Origin: Apoda limacodes
Lineage: Eukaryota > Arthropoda > Insecta > Lepidoptera > Limacodidae
Length of the DNA stretch: 64,000 bases
NCBI GenBank assembly: GCA_946406115.1
Contig: OX291550.1
Coordinates: 30,666,722 to 30,730,721 of the forward strand
Direction: 5' to 3'
Made by a program: the position numbers and the translations under genes. The notes under the pieces were generated by a model, which made no database searches, was not told the origin of the DNA, and was given only the letters and a program-made list of their open reading frames with translations. The stretch's first letter is position 1, and every line of letters begins with the position of its first letter. This document shows, piece after piece, positions 22,501 through 32,045 of the stretch.

Positions 22501-25500
22501 AGTTCAATTCTGTCACCAATTCTATCTTTCAAATAATATGCATATGTTGTACCTTGTTTAGGATTTTCTTTTTGTGTCATTCTTGTCTTAACTTCTTTAG
22601 TGTCAACCATTTCTTTTATAAATATACCTTGAGATTCTTTGTTAAGTGTATGGTACATTTTATTAATAGTATATCTATGAAGAGGTGTAAACTTACTGAT
22701 GTATTGGTGCCAATTTTAACCTTCCCTTGTCTTGCAAGCGCTGGCGCTTGAATACGGAGAATAGCGGGGTCCAGTGGCCTTATTGGGAACTATTCGGACT
22801 CTGGAATTCGATATGTCTGACTTACCTCTCGAAACCCGTCAATGTACTTGCATACATTTTTCTGTCGAATTTCAGAGTCCGAATAGCTCGATACTGTTCC
22901 CAATAAGGTCCCAGGACTGGATAAGATAGATTCCCTCAGTGTTTGTGACGATCAAAAACCTAATCATACTTACAGTAACTATCGACTTTACTGTTAGATT
23001 GACAAAGATAACTTGATTTCCATTTGAAAGATGTATTTAGCATACTTAAAGTGAATAGTCTTACTTTGTTAAAAATAAAGAGTGTGTTCGTCTATGGTGA
23101 AAATGTTCTTAGCGTAGTTACAGTAAGTATATATAGTCTAAGACTTACTTGAAGTATGCTTACGAATCGGTTTTATTTTTAAAGAATTACACAAATTATA
23201 AATAGTGTAACTATACTAACTGTGAGTATGTGTTGCGGAAATACCATATTTAAATAATTTTAATCTACCGTGATTTTAGTTACTGTTAATATGATAGAGA
23301 AACTATGAAAAAAAACATAATTTTAATGCAGTAAGTCTACTTACTGTCCTTTTTTTAATAAACGGTTGACTCTTCAAAGTATTTACTGTGATTTAGCTTA
23401 TCGTATCTTTGTTAATAATAAGGATATAAAAAAAGAAAAATATTCCATGTAGGACTTGATTTAAGGATCACAGTACTGTTAAAACAATCATAACACCAGT
23501 AACACGACTTACTGTAATTATAACAACGGGGGCAGAATTGGTTGACGCATTTTAATACTGAAATAATTAATATAATTAATAAATATTTCTGGACATTACA
23601 CACGGCGCCGTCTGGTCCCAAACTAAGCAAGCTTGTGCTATGGATACCAGATGGCGGATACAATTACACATTATATCCTGTTTTTTTTTGTAAATTGATA
23701 CATATATTGTATAGAAAACACCCAGTCTTAAGACAAACACAAATAATAAATGTTTGTCTAGTGCATGAATCGAACCCACGCCCCTCGATTCAGCAGTCGG
23801 GTCATTACCCACTGAGCCACGGAGCCTATACCTCTAAGGTAGCAAATAAAATAACGGTCCGATAGATCGAACATATCTCGATATATTGGAGGGATTTAAT
23901 GACTAGTAGATCTACCCCCCCCCCCCCCCCGCCCGTTCATCTGTTGTCAAAAAAGGGTTAGATTTACTATCAAAACATTTTGTTAATTCCGTTTTTGCCA
24001 TATTGGCAACGGAACCCTAAAAATAAAGGTCGTTAATATTGTTTAAATCTTGAATAGTTATTTTTGATTTTGATTTTTGAGCATTTTTTTCTAAAAAAAA
24101 GTTTTATAAAAAATAATCAAGTTTGTGTTTGGTTCTTATTTTGTTTTCAGATAAATTTGGACATCACACGTCTCAGGCAAGACTAAAGAATAACTAAAAT
24201 ATAAGGTGGTTAGTGATTCTAACTACTAAGACAGAAAGTGCAGCTAATTCTTGATAACGAAGTCGTGGGCTCGTAGGTGCATTACATTTTATTGCAGTAA
24301 CTTAAAATGTTTTGTTTAGTATATTAGACAAATACTACATTAGTGATGACTTACTAAAGGATCTTCATAACAGTGGTAGCTATCTTCTTCATCTTCTGGT
24401 CTGTAACAAAAATTATTAGTTTTAGTCAAATACGTTGTTTATGTAGTAATGAAAATATTTTTTTAAATCTACAGAGCAAATTGCGTATTGTTCCTGCTAT
24501 GTGTCATTTTAAACAAAATTTAAGGTCATTATTGGACCTGTATCACTTTCACTTTGCTATAAAAGTACAAAAATATACGTCTAGATACTTAGGTATGTTA
24601 TAAAAGAGCTAGAAACTATAAGACTTACATATGAATGCAAGAAATTATAGCTTTGTTTACGGAACTCCAATAACTTTAAGTGGCCGATGCAATCGTTGGC
24701 AATAATGACACACTAACACCGGAACACCTAAAATGGCATAGAAACAATATCTAGAGAAAGGTTTTTATGAGATAAATGGGTCGGCATCGACACGTTTGGA
24801 GGTAATGGCTGTTAGAGTAATACTGACGCGGTGACAGCGAGTCGCAGATGTATCCCGGAGTCGATGATGATGCGGTGCGCCTCCTGGATGGTGAGCGTGG
24901 ATGTGTCCACGTCGTTGATCCTCAGCAGACGGTCGCCAGGACGGATGCCCGCCTTCTCCGCGCGGCTATCAGGCTTCACCTGGACAACGTCAACATTAGA
25001 AAACTATATTCTTCTAATCTGACAGTCAAATTTAAAGAATATTTTCGCCTGTGGCAATGTCTGTGTGAGTCCGGGAAATCAACTCGCCACCTTATTCCCA
25101 AACATCGTAACTGTTTGCAGCAGGTGTGTTGTGTTTCATCTCGTTTAGATTAAGGTTATATACGTTATTTCTGTTTTATATCTTACAGATTTATTTTAAA
25201 AACTGTTTTATCCCAAAACTACTTTGTAAATTAAGGCATATTAGAAAGCGGGTTATTTTATAGAATACTAGCTTCTGCCAGCGGCTTCGCCCGCCCTAAA
25301 TTTCGTTATCGGCGTAGGTTCTTACGGCAACTCCTCAATTATAGAAAAAAAACAAACCATCAAATCTTTCCTCTTTAATGGCAAAATACATTTGTGTCTG
25401 TGAAACCATTGAAATACACATACAAAACTTCAACCCGATCGGTCAAGCCGTTTAATAGTTGACGGTACTTAGTCCATTTGTATTTTTAAATCATCCAGAA

Positions 25501-28500
25501 AATCATCGAAATACCCATCCCATATCAAACTTCAACCCAATCAATCAATTTAGCCGTTTAGAAGTTACGTGAAAAAGGAAGTAATTACGTAATTAAGTAA
25601 TTAGGAATGTACGGAAGGATAATTCTTACTACCCGTTGTCCTATTACCCGTTTTCCCGTAGGAATGAAGCATTTTCCCGCGGTAAGAAGTAGCCTATGTT
25701 CATCAGGGATAATGTCGGCTTCTAATAGTAAAAGAATTTTTCAAATCGGTCCAGTAGTTTCGGAGGCTATTCAATACAAACAAACAAACAATCAAATCTT
25801 TCCTCTTTATAATATTAGTATAGATGTCGTGTTTTTATTGAATTTCATTTACACAAACATTTATATTATCATAAATTAATTTACTGAAAGGGTAAAACAA
25901 CCATGAATCTAATTAATTTAATTAAATTAAACAATGAGGCAAAAAGATAAACCCAATATAGTGCAACATATGTGAATGAAAAGCTATAAAAATACCCCTA
26001 GAGCGAAAAGTTTAACAGAAATTGCAAATCCTATTTTATCGCATTCCCACATCTGCATCCCCACTAGATACTTTAATTCAGTTCTTAAATGTTTTGACGC
26101 TACTTAAGTATAGTTCTAAATTTCCAAAAGAATTAGGTGTAAAATTTTATCAATTAAATTGAAGAATCTGTTATAGTATAATAATAATCTGAAATTGTTA
26201 ATGAGATTACTGCACTTAATTTCGTGTACCTATGTCGTTTTATCTTTGTCACAGCCGCTTTACTATGTCGTTTTATCTTTGTCACAGCCGCTTTACTATG
26301 TCGTTTTATCTTGGGCACAGCCGCTTTACTATGTCGTTTTATCTTTGTCACAGCCGCTTTACTATGTCGTTTTATCTTGGGCACAGCCGCTTTACTATGT
26401 CGTTTTATCTTTATCACAGCCGCTTTACTATGTCGTTTTATCTTTGGCACAGCCGCTTTACTATGTCGTTTTATCTTTGTCACAGCCGCTTTACAATGTC
26501 GTTTTATCTTTGTCACAGCCGCTTTACTATGTCGTTTTATCTTTGTCACAAGTGTTAGAAAATTTAAAATGTACCATTAGTAGATAAAACTGTGAATAAA
26601 GGCCATTCTGCTGGATATCGGGTCGAAATAAAATTAAACACTCAATAATATTTTTTTTCTATGCCTGAAAATGTGTTAAAGTAAAGGCCAAATCTTTCTA
26701 AGATTATCATTGTGCGTATTTTGGTGTCTATTTAGTGGTAGAAACCAAATAAGATACAAAAGTTAAATTTACTTGTAGATATATAATTTTTTGACGCGAA
26801 TGTCCAAACTTTAATTACAAATTTGTACACACTACAAGATATAGTTATCATTGTCTTAATATACCTATGTACCCATATAGTGTGAAATCAAAGATTGATA
26901 CATGATTCAATCCCAAGAGTTACATGTCCGATCGGGTGAGTCACGCTCAAGACAATCGGTCGTCTGTCAGCACCACGTCAGCACATGCACTGAAATAAAC
27001 ACCTGCCAGGTGAGTCAACCCACAACTGCTAGGTTACTCTCATCACTCAAGCTCAAGTCAGGTGTAAAATTGCTATCAGAGAAACCTCTCATAACAACAT
27101 TTTTACTATGAAATTAAATACTGCTGAGTATTATGATAATTCAACACCAAATGCAAATTCAAATTTAAGTAATTATGTACGTCAAAATTTATGCAAGGAT
27201 AGAATTAGTAAGTTAGTTCAGAATCCGTATCCAGTGTTGCCAGATCCATTTTTAGGGTTTCGTAGTTAACAAAGAATCCTTATATTTTTGCCATGTCCGT
27301 CCGTCAGATCGTCTGTCTGTATGTCTGTCCGCGGCTTAGCTCAGAGACCATTAGTACTAGAAAGCTGTAATTTGGCATGGATATACATATTATTTTGGCC
27401 GACAAAGTAGTAATTATTTTTCCCCCCTACACGTAAAGTGGGGATGATTTTTTTTTCTCGTATACCCCATTGTGTAAGGTGTTGTTGGATAGCTCGTTTA
27501 AAAATATTTAAATTTATTTATTTATTTATATTTTCGATTCAGCGATGCGTTTGCAAAATATTAAGCGTTAAAGCGTAAAAAAATAAAAGCAGGAAAACTG
27601 TCATAGCTAAGTAGGCTTTAATAGTCAAAAGTCGTACAAAATCTATTAAAAGGTACTTAAATGAAGTTTTTACTTGTGTAAAACTGATTTCAAATATTAG
27701 TTTATGAACCATGTAACATTATGGAAAAATTAAATGATAACTTTCTAAATACTAATTTAATAAGAATATTTACTTTCGGTATCGGGCGCGGCGGTACAGT
27801 AGGTACAGTAGGCAGAGGTGGATTATCCCTTAGGCGAACTAGGCATGTGCCTAGGGCGCTAGGTTACAAAGGGGCTCACGAAATTTTTGAAAATTAACAA
27901 AATAAAAATTGTGTCAGTCAGTACTAGTATTACTTACACAATATAAAAAAAAACTAATTATATAGACACGTACAGCTTCTGAAGCGTGCTCTGCCTTCTT
28001 GATTATTCCTACAACGCCTAACCTGCCTATACATACGTATGTACCTATGTATAGCATAGTTAGGGATATCCGCGTAATTTTCTTTTTTACGAAATAAATG
28101 CAATAAAAGTGAAATTTGCATTATATATGCGAAATTTAAAGTAAAATGCGATAATTGCGAAACTTTGAATAATCGAGATTTAACAGGCACCAGCGGTGTA
28201 GGTCCCAATGTAGCTACATTGTCTGTACACATAACACCTAACCCAACAAATAAATGTTATTAGCACATTGGCCAATTATTTTGTCCATCTTAAGCAACAG
28301 CGTGCCTGCGTCATTTTTTGATACAAGTTTGATATTCAAGTTTGAAGCAGGAAGAACTGATTGATGGGTATACCAGTGTTGCAAAAGTTCCCGATTTTTC
28401 GGGAGATCTACTGATTTTTGCTATTGTCTCCCGATATCCCGATTTAGCTTCCCTTTCTCCCGATTAACAGTTATATGTAATATAATATTCAAAATACAGA

Positions 28501-30811
28501 AAAAGTAAATGAAACCTGGGGCCTTAGACACGTCACAATCGAAAAATCGTGCAGTATCGCTATAGACAGAGCGTTTTTGAAACCATCGTGGTAGACTAAT
28601 TCCTCACGTATCGAACACGCTATTTCGTGAGCGTCGGCTGGGAAACTTATTATATTTCGAGTATCTGTGCCAATTATCGAAAATCGCTTTTTTTTTTTTA
28701 TTTATACTATGTAATGTGGTGTTTCATTATTACTCTTATTTACATTCAACTTACTTATGGTTGGTTTTAAAATTAAGAATAAAGGTATTTATTGTATTGA
28801 ATATTGAAATGTTTTCATGTTTTAAGTTTAGTTTATCCTAAATATGATAGGAAAATATTAGGTACTTACGTAAAAACATTCTAGCTTTCCAGTAACGAAA
28901 ATCTAGCTGTACATTTACTATGAATCTGTTGATTTAGAAATTAGACTAATACCTAGAACACAGATTTAAATAATACCATCATATTTAATTACAAAATGTT
29001 GCTTATGGTGTTGTAAAAATATAACAATAATTAAAGATTCAATATACCTACATAATCGATTTGAATTGAAATATATTAAATAGATTCTCCTATATTATGT
29101 AAGTTTATTTTTAATATTGACGAGAAAATGTTATTAAGCTAATACGTAAGAGGTGATAAGAAGATAAAAAGTAATAGATAAGTAGTACATCTCCCGATTT
29201 TTATCTGGCAAATTTCCCGATTTTAAATTTTTCACTTTTACAACACTGGGGTATACTCATTTCCATCGACAACTACTCAGAGTGGTCAATGAAGAAACTC
29301 CCGATGATGTAGATAATGCAAGTTTTAGTAGCAACAAAGCTGCTAACCTGGCTTTCCAAAGGCGCACTTATTGAAAGCCTCTATTGCCCAGTCAACGGTG
29401 AGAATGCTGAGAGGTGTTTTAGTATCTACAACATCGTTATATAGGATCGAAGACAAAGGTAAAAGAAAGAATAGTGTAGACTACAACGAAAAGCCCTATC
29501 TCTTAATACTTTTGACATCACTGTAAGTATCATAGCACTTAAAATACATATTTATTTGTATTATAGATATTTATGTATGACTTATATGAATTTATTTTGT
29601 GTGTATGTCAGGGGTGGAAACTGATTTCATGTCTAAAAATACTGATTTTACTGACCAAAACCCTCTAAAATACTAACCATTAACTGACCAAATCTAGAAT
29701 ACTAAGTCTCAGAATCTCAATAAAACTTAATAACAAATACATATGAATGTTTATGTCAATAATAGATGGATAATGTTTGTGAATAAGTAAGCAATATACT
29801 TTTGCGTTCAGCCTTCACTAACCCCGTAGCCAACCTGCACCGCCCTTTAACTTATTTTGTAGTAATGAACACAATATGAATCAACAACAATCGATTATTT
29901 CTTTAGGGTATTATTCCCTATACTTGCGTGAGTGTTGTCATTGCTACAACTTCTAAAAAGACGTTAGGTAAGTTGAATAGGTTTTTGGCGAACACTTAAC
30001 TTGTCTGATTGAATTATAAACCATATTAAGCGGTTCAAAGCTGTCAAAAAAAAAGAAATCAGAATAAACTCAAAAGAAAGAAAAGTAAAAGTTTTAGTCT
30101 GTCTGACCGTCATCAAATTATAATAATATAAAAAACATATCCTATTTGATCAACTTCTGCGTATAATGTTTTATACATTTTAGCCGTAATTTTAGTAAAA
30201 AAAAGACTAAGGCCAAAATTCCGTAAATTTGTCATTAATATCCAATTTTGATACATTTAGAAATACAAATATGCCCCCGAACTTTTTGCTTTACAAGGAT
30301 AAAAAGAAATTAATAGATCTGACTGCCCCCTTCATTATTTGGAGAGGCATCCTAAGAAGAAGAAAAAGGTATAAAATCATTTCAATGATTTAGTAGGTGA
30401 TTGTAGACTCAAATTATGTTTGGATGTTAACTTTTTTAGCGCTTATTACTTATATCATCTTATCTTCTGTGAACCCTTTTGCTGACTAATGGTCTCTCCA
30501 CATTGTACGAGTTGGCCTACTTTCGTATATTTGCCGGGTAATGACCGGCAAGTTGGCAAGTTGTCGCGGGTTTGCAAAGTTAAAGAACAAAGACTTACAG
30601 CAGTAACCCTGAGTGGGGTCTTGTAGTAGGCACCTCCGGCCAAATCAAAACCCCAGATAGCGTCCTCAAAGCTGATTCTTTCGTGGATCCCCTCGTTGCG
30701 CGACTCCCAGCTGGGTTTGCTAACCTCCCCCGCCAGCAGGGCCGCCTCTTCCGCCTTCAGCTTCGTGTGTCGCATCGAGATTGACATGTCTGGCGGCATC
30801 ACCCTGCAACC
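19060..30811 (-). CDS. PDZ-domain gene, ALP/Enigma (ZASP-like), whole locus
   Basis: Six coding exons on the minus strand join in phase: 30799-30599, 24979-24828, 24400-24355, 20677-20600, 20269-20166 and 19540-19060. They give about 353 residues. The PDZ domain (about residues 47-118) has the WGFDLAGG carboxylate-binding loop and TPLRV strand typical of ALP/Enigma-family PDZs, followed by AEKAGIRPGDRLLRIND. Then come an acidic linker, a Glu/Arg-rich segment likely to be helical, an aromatic segment (SSYWSLQWPWV) and a 159-residue acidic Ser-rich tail. Family members anchor alpha-actinin at muscle Z-discs and the actin cytoskeleton. No LIM domain is present here, as in the short fly ZASP paralogues. 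The gene could have further 5' exons to the right. Gene structure is strong; paralogue identity is inference. Confidence 0.8.
20166..20269 (-). CDS. PDZ gene exon 5
   Basis: The acceptor gcatttttgcag precedes 20269 and the donor CACAA/gtgagtg follows 20166. It holds 34 codons plus two bases (phase 0 to 2). The peptide is SSYWSLQWPWVSKRRVIYRE then SNCFMVPSKYEDKH. If the donor is skipped, the frame meets TGA at once (AAG TGA), so intron retention would give a short isoform lacking the acidic tail. A second, internal donor (GTCA/gtaaga) at about 20236 does not keep phase with exon 6. Confidence 0.7.
20600..20677 (-). CDS. PDZ gene exon 4
   Basis: The acceptor atttttcag and donor gtaagtg bracket exactly 26 codons in phase 0 to 0. 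The peptide DYGYDSEEERRIEEEKARKR followed by EVHAKV is highly charged and likely helical. Because it is a multiple of three it could be skipped without shifting the frame. Confidence 0.75.
20678..21609. other. Intron sequence of the PDZ gene
   Basis: Apart from a G run at about 20777-20790 there is nothing recognisable. No exon with matching phase was seen. Confidence 0.5.
21610..22660 (-). pseudogene. Decayed transposase-like gene in a PDZ-gene intron
   Basis: Several minus-strand pieces in different frames belong together. The first (22443-22658) reads YHTLNKESQGIFIKEMVDTK and ends KQGTTYAYYLKDRIGDR. A shifted piece reads KYFFSTLGYNGKNYC and DKRGK. A third (about 22030-22340) has SYYRRVHVPKRLYLPSDIN, then KYKHFCQTQPDIKVSIETYR and NLGNEEWELC...FQEH. 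This order matches a widespread insect family of transposon-derived proteins that carry FLxTLG, RGK, SHYxR and LCxxFxxH motifs before a DDE core. There are several stops and frameshifts, and the remainder toward 21610 is too decayed to read. It lies inside the intron between PDZ exons 3 and 4, on the same strand. Confidence 0.55.
22769..22920. repeat. Foldback element with ~26-bp arms
   Basis: The left arm 22778-22803 (ccttattgggaactattcgg...) and right arm 22873-22908 (...gttcccaataagg) are inverted copies. The right arm carries about ten extra bases in its middle. The outer bases ggtccagtgg and ccaggactgg also pair loosely. It is probably a small MITE. Confidence 0.65.
23577..23827 (-). repeat. 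tRNA-derived SINE in a PDZ-gene intron
   Basis: On the minus strand the head reads ggctccgtggctcagtgggt, containing an A box, then gggttcgattcatgc with a B box. The body follows with the phrases gtttgtcttaagactgggtg and ctggtatccatagcacaagc. The same body occurs at 41285-41500 and 55815-55960. It is a Pol III-type SINE, not a working tRNA gene. Confidence 0.8.
23917..23931. repeat. C homopolymer
   Basis: A run of about 14 C within AT-rich intron sequence. Comparable G runs lie near 20780 and 45857. Such runs are prone to length error in sequencing. Confidence 0.9.
24355..24400 (-). CDS. PDZ gene exon 3
   Basis: The acceptor ttttgttacag and donor gtaagtc enclose 46 bases. One base completes the split Ala codon from exon 2, then 15 codons read PEDEEDSYHCYEDPL, ending in phase 0. 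The exon is short and acidic. Confidence 0.75.
24828..24979 (-). CDS. PDZ gene exon 2 (second half of the PDZ domain)
   Basis: The acceptor ttgtccag, with a ctaat branch-like site upstream, and a gtcagt donor enclose 50 codons plus two bases. The peptide VKPDSRAEKAGIRPGDRLLR, INDVDTSTLTIQEAHRIIID, SGIHLRLAVT covers the middle strands, the alpha-B helix and the last strand of a PDZ fold. GC content and third-position bias stand out clearly against the introns. Confidence 0.9.
25265..25830 (+). repeat. Interspersed repeat 'actagcttctgccagcggct'
   Basis: It starts actagcttctgccagcggcttcgcccgccc and ends in aatattagtatagat. Internal phrases such as gatcggtcaagccgtttaatag occur twice in diverged form, suggesting two fused copies. 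It relates to the family at 3575 and 38040. It is non-coding and lies in the first visible intron of the PDZ gene. Confidence 0.6.
26231..26550. repeat. 33-bp tandem repeat, about 9.7 copies
   Basis: The unit is tatgtcgttttatcttngnc followed by acagccgctttac. Copies differ almost only at three positions (tttgtca, ttgggca, tttatca, tttggca). Because 33 is a multiple of three, open frames exist in several frames on both strands (for example TKIKRHSKAAV on the minus strand). These are a by-product of the unit and there is no sign of translation. It sits in the 5.6 kb intron between PDZ exons 1 and 2. Confidence 0.95.
26551..27250. other. Intron sequence, nothing recognised
   Basis: AT-rich; a 69-codon frame at 26902-27111 has no splice context. 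No exon is supported. Confidence 0.5.
27251..27420 (+). repeat. 'tttagggtttcgtag' interspersed repeat, partial
   Basis: A diverged copy of the repeat at 16008-16165, sharing ccgcggcttagctcagagac and gctgtaatttggcatggata. Confidence 0.6.
27813..29610 (+). mobile_element. Possible decayed hAT-type element (outer, interrupted)
   Basis: A hAT-like end, cagaggtggattatccctta, appears at 27813. At about 29385-29450 a plus-strand stretch reads VNGENAERCFSIYNIVI then a stop and DRR, which resembles the C-terminal dimerisation region of hAT transposases. The MITE at 28374-29248 lies between them. The right end was not found, so this is an inference from two weak cues. Confidence 0.3.
28374..29248. mobile_element. 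hAT-type MITE, 875 bp, with 8-bp target duplication
   Basis: The ends CAGTGTTGCAAAAGT and (reverse complement) CAGTGTTGTAAAAGT are inverted repeats with one mismatch and fit the CAGxGxTG start of hAT elements. The flanking bases gggtatac (28366-28373) and gggtatac (29249-29256) are an exact 8-bp target duplication, the size expected for hAT. Subterminal copies of cccgat and cgggag occur near both ends. The interior is AT-rich without an open frame, so it would depend on a transposase elsewhere. Confidence 0.85.
30599..30799 (-). CDS. PDZ gene exon 1 (first visible coding exon)
   Basis: The exon ends ACTGCT/gtaagtc at 30599 in phase 0. The first ATG, at 30799, gives 67 codons: MPPDMSISMRHTKLKAEEAA, then LLAGEVSKPSWESRNEGIHE, RISFEDAIWGFDLAGGAYYK and TPLRVTA. 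An acceptor (ctgatttcag) ends at 30812, and the bases between it and the ATG are open in frame (GCRV), so the start may be upstream in another exon or the ATG may be used after a non-coding first exon. The last 22 residues are the N-terminal strands of the PDZ domain. Confidence 0.85.
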
Positions 30812-31084
30812 CTGAAATCAGCACAAACAAACAATATGCAATATGTACGAATGTCATTTTTACACCGCTTTTGGTAACGTGCGTTTAGTGGAGTTCACAT
30901 GGTAGATAGGTATACGTGTTTTAGGGATTAGCGGAGAAGATTCTGGAGATATGGATAAATGTGGAGGTAGATATCCTGTAGGATTTCAATTTTTATGTAC
31001 GTCAAAACTATGCTAAGTAGGTACTGTTAAATTAAGTTTATATTATTATTAATGTGTAACTTGATATTATTAATATGTACATAT

Positions 31085-31452
31085 TTTTGAAGTGAAAACT
31101 TCTTTAGCGGCGTTGTGCACTTTTTTTGGTATGGGTAAAAAATGATAAACTCGCGTCAGGTCACGTGTCCTAATCGTGGAAATTCGTAAGACGGAAACCG
31201 TAATGCTACGCCTATTATAATTTTTATTTTTAGTATTCGCGATTATGAGTAGTACAGGGAGGTTGGATATGGAATTTTAATTCTATGACAGATTGCGATG
31301 TCAAATATACTACGTCAAAAAAGTAAATAAACAAACATTATTATTTCTTGACAATGTCAAAGACATGTCTTGTGACATATTTGAGTGTTAAGCGCGAATC
31401 GTGTGTAAAGGTTTTCACTTCTGCCGGCACTCCCGGAGTGCAACTCGTTTTT
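31085..31452 (-). mobile_element. Short inverted-repeat element, family 'gaagtgaaaac'
   Basis: Reverse copy of the family at 16166-16500. It starts gaagtgaaaacttctttagc and ends gttttcacttctgccggcac plus the near-palindrome gcactcccggagtgc. About 365 bp, non-coding, just upstream of PDZ exon 1. Confidence 0.7.
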
Positions 31453-31839
31453 TTATCATACAAAAGTTAGAAATCTCCAATGTCACAATTTAGAATTTAG
31501 TCCTTGTAGTTGCGATGACCTACATGAGTTACGACTTTTAATTTAACACTTTTGCACGGAACTGAGTTTCGGATTGCTTCCTTTCGTTCACTGGTCATAA
31601 TTTTGTTAATTTAATTAAATATAAAATATTTAACATATAACGATATCAAGATTAAATTTGAACCTATGCAACCTATCTCCACCACGAGTAGTTGTGTACT
31701 CGCCGTGGGGTTTGTGACATCAGAATCGTTGCTGCAAGTTACTGCACCAGTAGCCCTGAAAAATAGGTAGTGCGCTGTTGACGGCTAAGTCATAATAATA
31801 CTTTACTTATTAAGGAAATAAATTTAGTGTGTCCACAAG
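31453..31839. other. Flank, nothing certain
   Basis: A minus-strand stretch at about 31680-31765 has an acceptor-like ctatttttcag and is GC-richer, but it stops after 11 codons in its longest sensible frame. It could be an untranslated exon of the PDZ gene or repeat-derived. Confidence 0.3.
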
Positions 31840-31845
31840 TTTAAA

Positions 31846-32045
31846 GTAGCGTAGCGCTCGTTGGAGCGACGTATGGTTGGAGTGTCTCTGAGCCAATAAA
31901 TCTGTAATAAGGACATCCGAAAGACAACTGAAGTCACCGACATAGCTCGTAGTATCAGCAAGTTCCAGTGACAGCGGCCTGGTCACCGATAGAACAGACG
32001 GGCGTTAGAGCGGAAACAGGGTGGCCAGTTGCCAGTTTGCTAGAT
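31846..32045 (+). mobile_element. RTE-type LINE, decayed 3' coding fragment
   Basis: Plus-strand readings, broken by stops, include RSLERRMVGVSLS, NKDIRKTTEVTDIARSISKF and GHR plus NRRALERKQGG. The order ERxMxGVSL, then EVTDIARxIxKxxxxxxGH, is the conserved C-terminal region of a common arthropod RTE-type reverse transcriptase. The TGACAxxGCT-type stretch accgacatagctcg also occurs at 35647. Confidence 0.6.

Noticed and set aside
23745..23827. A functional tRNA gene on the minus strand
   Set aside because: A and B boxes are present, but the acceptor stem does not pair and a shared SINE body follows, as at 41285.
24831..25153. Plus-strand frames of 63 and 101 codons
   Set aside because: They are antisense shadows of PDZ exon 2, which has matching splice sites on the minus strand.
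26154..26587. Open frames of 108-131 codons on both strands, as a repetitive protein
   Set aside because: All arise from the 33-bp unit being a multiple of three. There is no start context, signal or flanking coding sequence.
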